A stretch of DNA of 7,453 bases from assembly GCA_947306025.1 (NCBI GenBank), contig CAMZFJ010000079.1:1-7453 (forward strand), in the 5' to 3' direction. Source of the stretch: an uncultured Fibrobacter sp. (GTDB lineage Bacteria > Fibrobacterota > Fibrobacteria > Fibrobacterales > Fibrobacteraceae). The notes beneath the pieces were generated by a model. The model did not search any database. It saw only the letters and a program-made list of their open reading frames with translations, and was not told the origin of the DNA. Numbering within the stretch: the stretch's first letter is position 1; each line of letters starts with the position of its first letter. A program made the translations under genes and the position numbers. Positions 5,476 through 7,453 of this stretch are shown piece after piece.

Positions 5476-6771
5476 GTGGATTACGCTATCCAAAAGCAAG
5501 CCTTAGCCAAGGCGTTCAAGGATTGCGATGACAAATTAACAAGCTATTCCGTATCCATTTTGTTCTTCAAGGTAAAAGAAGGCGAATACGGGAACAATGA
5601 ACGCACCCAATGCTTAAACGAATATGTAAATAACTTATCGACCGTTGTGGATTGCTTTGAAAAGAACAATCCTGAAATGTCCTTTTTCTCGATTGAAGAA
5701 AAGATGGCATACAACTACAGGATGCAGAATTTCAACTTGATTCTGGACTATATTCGAAATTACAAACAGGCTCAAGAACAAACTCAAGACAAGAAAATCC
5801 TCGACGCTTACAACCGTTTGGACGAAGAAGTTGCATTGAAAGCGCAAACAGTCGAAGATTTAGAGAAGCAACTTGCCGAAGCAGAAGGCTCCCGTGAAGA
5901 CAAGGACATTTTGGAACTTTATTTCAAGTTCCTTAAGGCAAAATACGATTGGCCCTATCGCTGCAGCGTAAAACCGGCCTTCAGATGCGACACCACTTGG
6001 CTTGGCGAGCACAAAGAAGAATTCCTCAAAAAGTATCCCGAATCATCTTATCGCGAATTTGTTGAAACGCAAATGCCTGGTTTTGCTGAAATGACGGACG
6101 AAGAAAAAGTGCTGATGAAAAAAGACGAGCTATTGGTTGACCAGAGGCTTCATAAAAGCCATGTCGAGCAACAGATTGCCGAGCGTGATGTTTGGCTTGC
6201 TTTGTCTGGAATGGCCTTGCTCGGAATCCCGGTGACAAGCACAAAAGGCTTCGATGACGATTTTGGAACATCTGTCGCAATTAACCTTGCTTTTAAGGCT
6301 TCTTGGCGAAGAGCCGTATTCCAATACCAGTATTTCTTAGCTCCTGCCGAAAATAACAAGGGCGGTTCCGTAGCTGAAAAGGGTTACGCTTTAATGGGCG
6401 GCGTGATGATTGGCCCCAAGAAGACGTTCACTGTAGATCTTTTGTTCGGCGTGAGCTATATCGACGCTTATCCCAAGGATAAAGACATGAAAAATGCTCT
6501 CCTCGATTATAGCTCTTGGACATTTGCCGTGCAGGGGAGTTATTATTTCCCGATTGCTGATTCCTGGGACCTCTTTGCGCATGTTCAAGCCCGCATGAAT
6601 TACATGCAAAATTACTGCAAGGATAGTTTTTGGCAGTCCGAAGAAGGACATTGCACAGACCCGAACCGAGGCGGAGAACCGCATGAACATGACTGGGAAG
6701 ATATGCAATGGACGTTTAGCATAGGCATTGGCGGCCGTTTTTGGAAACCCAAGCCAGTTTCAATGTATTAA
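5476..6771 (+). CDS. Hypothetical exported protein: helical/coiled-coil N-terminus, probable outer-membrane beta-barrel C-terminus
   Basis: I do not recognise this family. The reading from GTG 5476 has 431 residues and no Shine-Dalgarno. The true N-terminus is probably the signal peptide at 5389, with which it is in frame across one TAA. Residues 1-96 look helical with cysteines C17, C46 and C60. Residues about 97-137 (KQAQEQTQDKK to LEKQLAEAEG) look like a coiled coil. A further charged helical part includes EEFLKKYPESSYREF, like the spacer helices of periplasmic repeat proteins. From about residue 230 the pattern changes to alternating hydrophobic strands with glycines and aromatics (for example FQYQYFLA, GYALMGGVMIG, FTVDLLFGVSYI, TFAVQGSYYF, TFSIGIGGRFW), as in small outer-membrane barrels. 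The function may be envelope-related, which is inference only. A lipoprotein gene follows after 19 bases. Base composition is richer in AT than pckG. Confidence 0.65.
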   Translation: MDYAIQKQALAKAFKDCDDKLTSYSVSILFFKVKEGEYGNNERTQCLNEYVNNLSTVVDCFEKNNPEMSFFSIEEKMAYNYRMQNFNLILDYIRNYKQAQEQTQDKKILDAYNRLDEEVALKAQTVEDLEKQLAEAEGSREDKDILELYFKFLKAKYDWPYRCSVKPAFRCDTTWLGEHKEEFLKKYPESSYREFVETQMPGFAEMTDEEKVLMKKDELLVDQRLHKSHVEQQIAERDVWLALSGMALLGIPVTSTKGFDDDFGTSVAINLAFKASWRRAVFQYQYFLAPAENNKGGSVAEKGYALMGGVMIGPKKTFTVDLLFGVSYIDAYPKDKDMKNALLDYSSWTFAVQGSYYFPIADSWDLFAHVQARMNYMQNYCKDSFWQSEEGHCTDPNRGGEPHEHDWEDMQWTFSIGIGGRFWKPKPVSMY

Positions 6772-6790
6772 TTTGTAAAAAAGGAATTGT

Positions 6791-7393
6791 ATGAAAATCT
6801 ATTTAACCTTGGCGTTTTCGCTCATTTTTATTGCTTGTGGCGGTGGACATCAAACAATAAACCCAGATTGGAAAAAGGCTCCGGAAATTATGTCAGTTCT
6901 CGTCTCCGAGCCGTATGTTGCTAATGAGGATGATATCTCAGATGATTTTGGAACGGTCGAAAATTTCCGTACATGGGCAACAAATTATTTAGATACGTCC
7001 TTATCGTCTTACACTGACGTTAAACGATCCGTAAAGCAAGTTTCTGACGAATATTTCGAGATTTCAGTAAAGCCGATTGATGAAGAAAAGGTGAAAATTC
7101 CGTTGCCTTTAGTTGAAAAAATAGAAGACTTAAATGATGTTGTCATATCAGTGCATCCGTTAAGATTCTGGCGCGATGAATCACCGTGTCCGGGCGGCGG
7201 ATGCGTCGGCAACAAGCACTTGAATTTGTCTGTTGCCTATAGCATTGTTCGCGCTGGAGATAGGCAAATTTTGGCCTATGGCGTTACCCAAGTGGATGAT
7301 TCGTTTACGTTTGCAATGACCAAAGGCAACTGGGAAAGCGTTCTCGACAAAATCGCCAAAAAGATTATCAAAAAGACGCCTCTCGAAAAATAA
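6791..7393 (+). CDS. Hypothetical lipoprotein
   Basis: This 200-residue protein belongs to no family I can name. The N-terminus MKIYLTLAFSLIFIAC is a lipoprotein signal peptide. The lipobox FIAC has its cysteine at residue 16 and a phenylalanine at -3, slightly unusual. The residues after the cysteine are GGGH, with no aspartate at +2, so outer-membrane sorting is likely if Enterobacteria-like rules apply. The mature part is a mixed alpha/beta domain with a short cysteine pair CPGGGC (133-138) that could form a disulfide loop. It ends in a basic tail KKIIKKTPLEK. AAGGA at 6781-6785 is five bases before the ATG, a clear ribosome binding site. The gene starts 19 bases after the probable barrel protein and is likely co-transcribed, so the two may form an envelope pair. 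If the upstream stop is real, this gene could still be translated from its own site. Confidence 0.8.
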   Translation: MKIYLTLAFSLIFIACGGGHQTINPDWKKAPEIMSVLVSEPYVANEDDISDDFGTVENFRTWATNYLDTSLSSYTDVKRSVKQVSDEYFEISVKPIDEEKVKIPLPLVEKIEDLNDVVISVHPLRFWRDESPCPGGGCVGNKHLNLSVAYSIVRAGDRQILAYGVTQVDDSFTFAMTKGNWESVLDKIAKKIIKKTPLEK

Positions 7394-7398
7394 GGCTT

Positions 7399-7453
7399 TT
7401 ATTCAAACTTTGTCGTTATATCAAGCGTATCGCCGCGACCGTATTGGTCCTTG
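7399..7453 (-). CDS. C-terminal end of a minus-strand gene (partial)
   Basis: On the minus strand, in the frame open to the window edge, the last codons read KDQYGRGDTLDITTKFE followed by TAA (7401-7399). Five bases separate this stop from the lipoprotein stop, so the two genes would converge. Only 17 residues are visible and no family can be assigned. The balanced composition and the stop just outside the neighbour's end make it plausible, but it could be chance. Confidence 0.45.
   Translation of the reverse strand, partial: KDQYGRGDTLDITTKFE

Noticed and set aside
5460..5531. ATG at 5460 as an alternative start of the hypothetical protein
   Set aside because: It is in a different frame from the 431-residue protein and gives only a short arginine-rich frame.
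7385..7403. AT-rich inverted repeat between the lipoprotein gene and the minus-strand partial gene as a terminator
   Set aside because: The only pairing is about five A-T pairs (AATAA with TTATT), too weak to support.

Overview
The window looks like chromosomal DNA from a Gram-negative, probably anaerobic bacterium; the best guess is a Fibrobacter-like (Fibrobacterota) genome. This is inferred from style, not from a database match: a GTP-type PEP carboxykinase with strongly biased codons, a lipoprotein and a probable outer-membrane protein side by side, Bacteroidota/Fibrobacter-like -7 promoter boxes (TAnnTTTG), some genes with no Shine-Dalgarno, and intergenic regions full of short degenerate repeats. 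Nothing indicates a plasmid, phage or insertion sequence.

Left part (1-1920): a preQ0/queuosine precursor block. A preQ1-I type riboswitch (1-42) covers the ribosome binding site of queC. queC (48-701) is followed one base later by queD (703-1032). After a 162-base gap of repeats and hairpins comes queE (1195-1920). QueD makes 6-carboxytetrahydropterin, QueE turns it into 7-carboxy-7-deazaguanine, and QueC turns that into preQ0. The riboswitch would close this branch when the downstream product preQ1 is plentiful.

Middle (1921-3338): a membrane-anchored metallo-beta-lactamase-fold hydrolase of the UlaG/NAPE-PLD-like type lies on the minus strand (3015-1957), convergent with queE. The divergent gap to the next gene (3016-3338) contains an array of degenerate heptanucleotides (AGTTACT, later inverted as AGTAACT), an exact 18-base inverted repeat and a GC-rich double palindrome. 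The promoter and ribosome binding site of pckG follow.

Right part (3339-7453): pckG (3339-5201) encodes a complete GTP-dependent PEP carboxykinase with all catalytic residues and a strong terminator at 5307-5346. A two-gene unit follows: a probable exported, possibly beta-barrel protein (GTG-start reading 5476-6771) and a lipoprotein (6791-7393). An intact signal peptide is encoded upstream in the same frame (from 5389) but is separated from the body of the first protein by a single TAA at 5455-5457. That gene may therefore be broken, recoded or misread. The last 55 bases appear to be the C-terminal end of a minus-strand gene.
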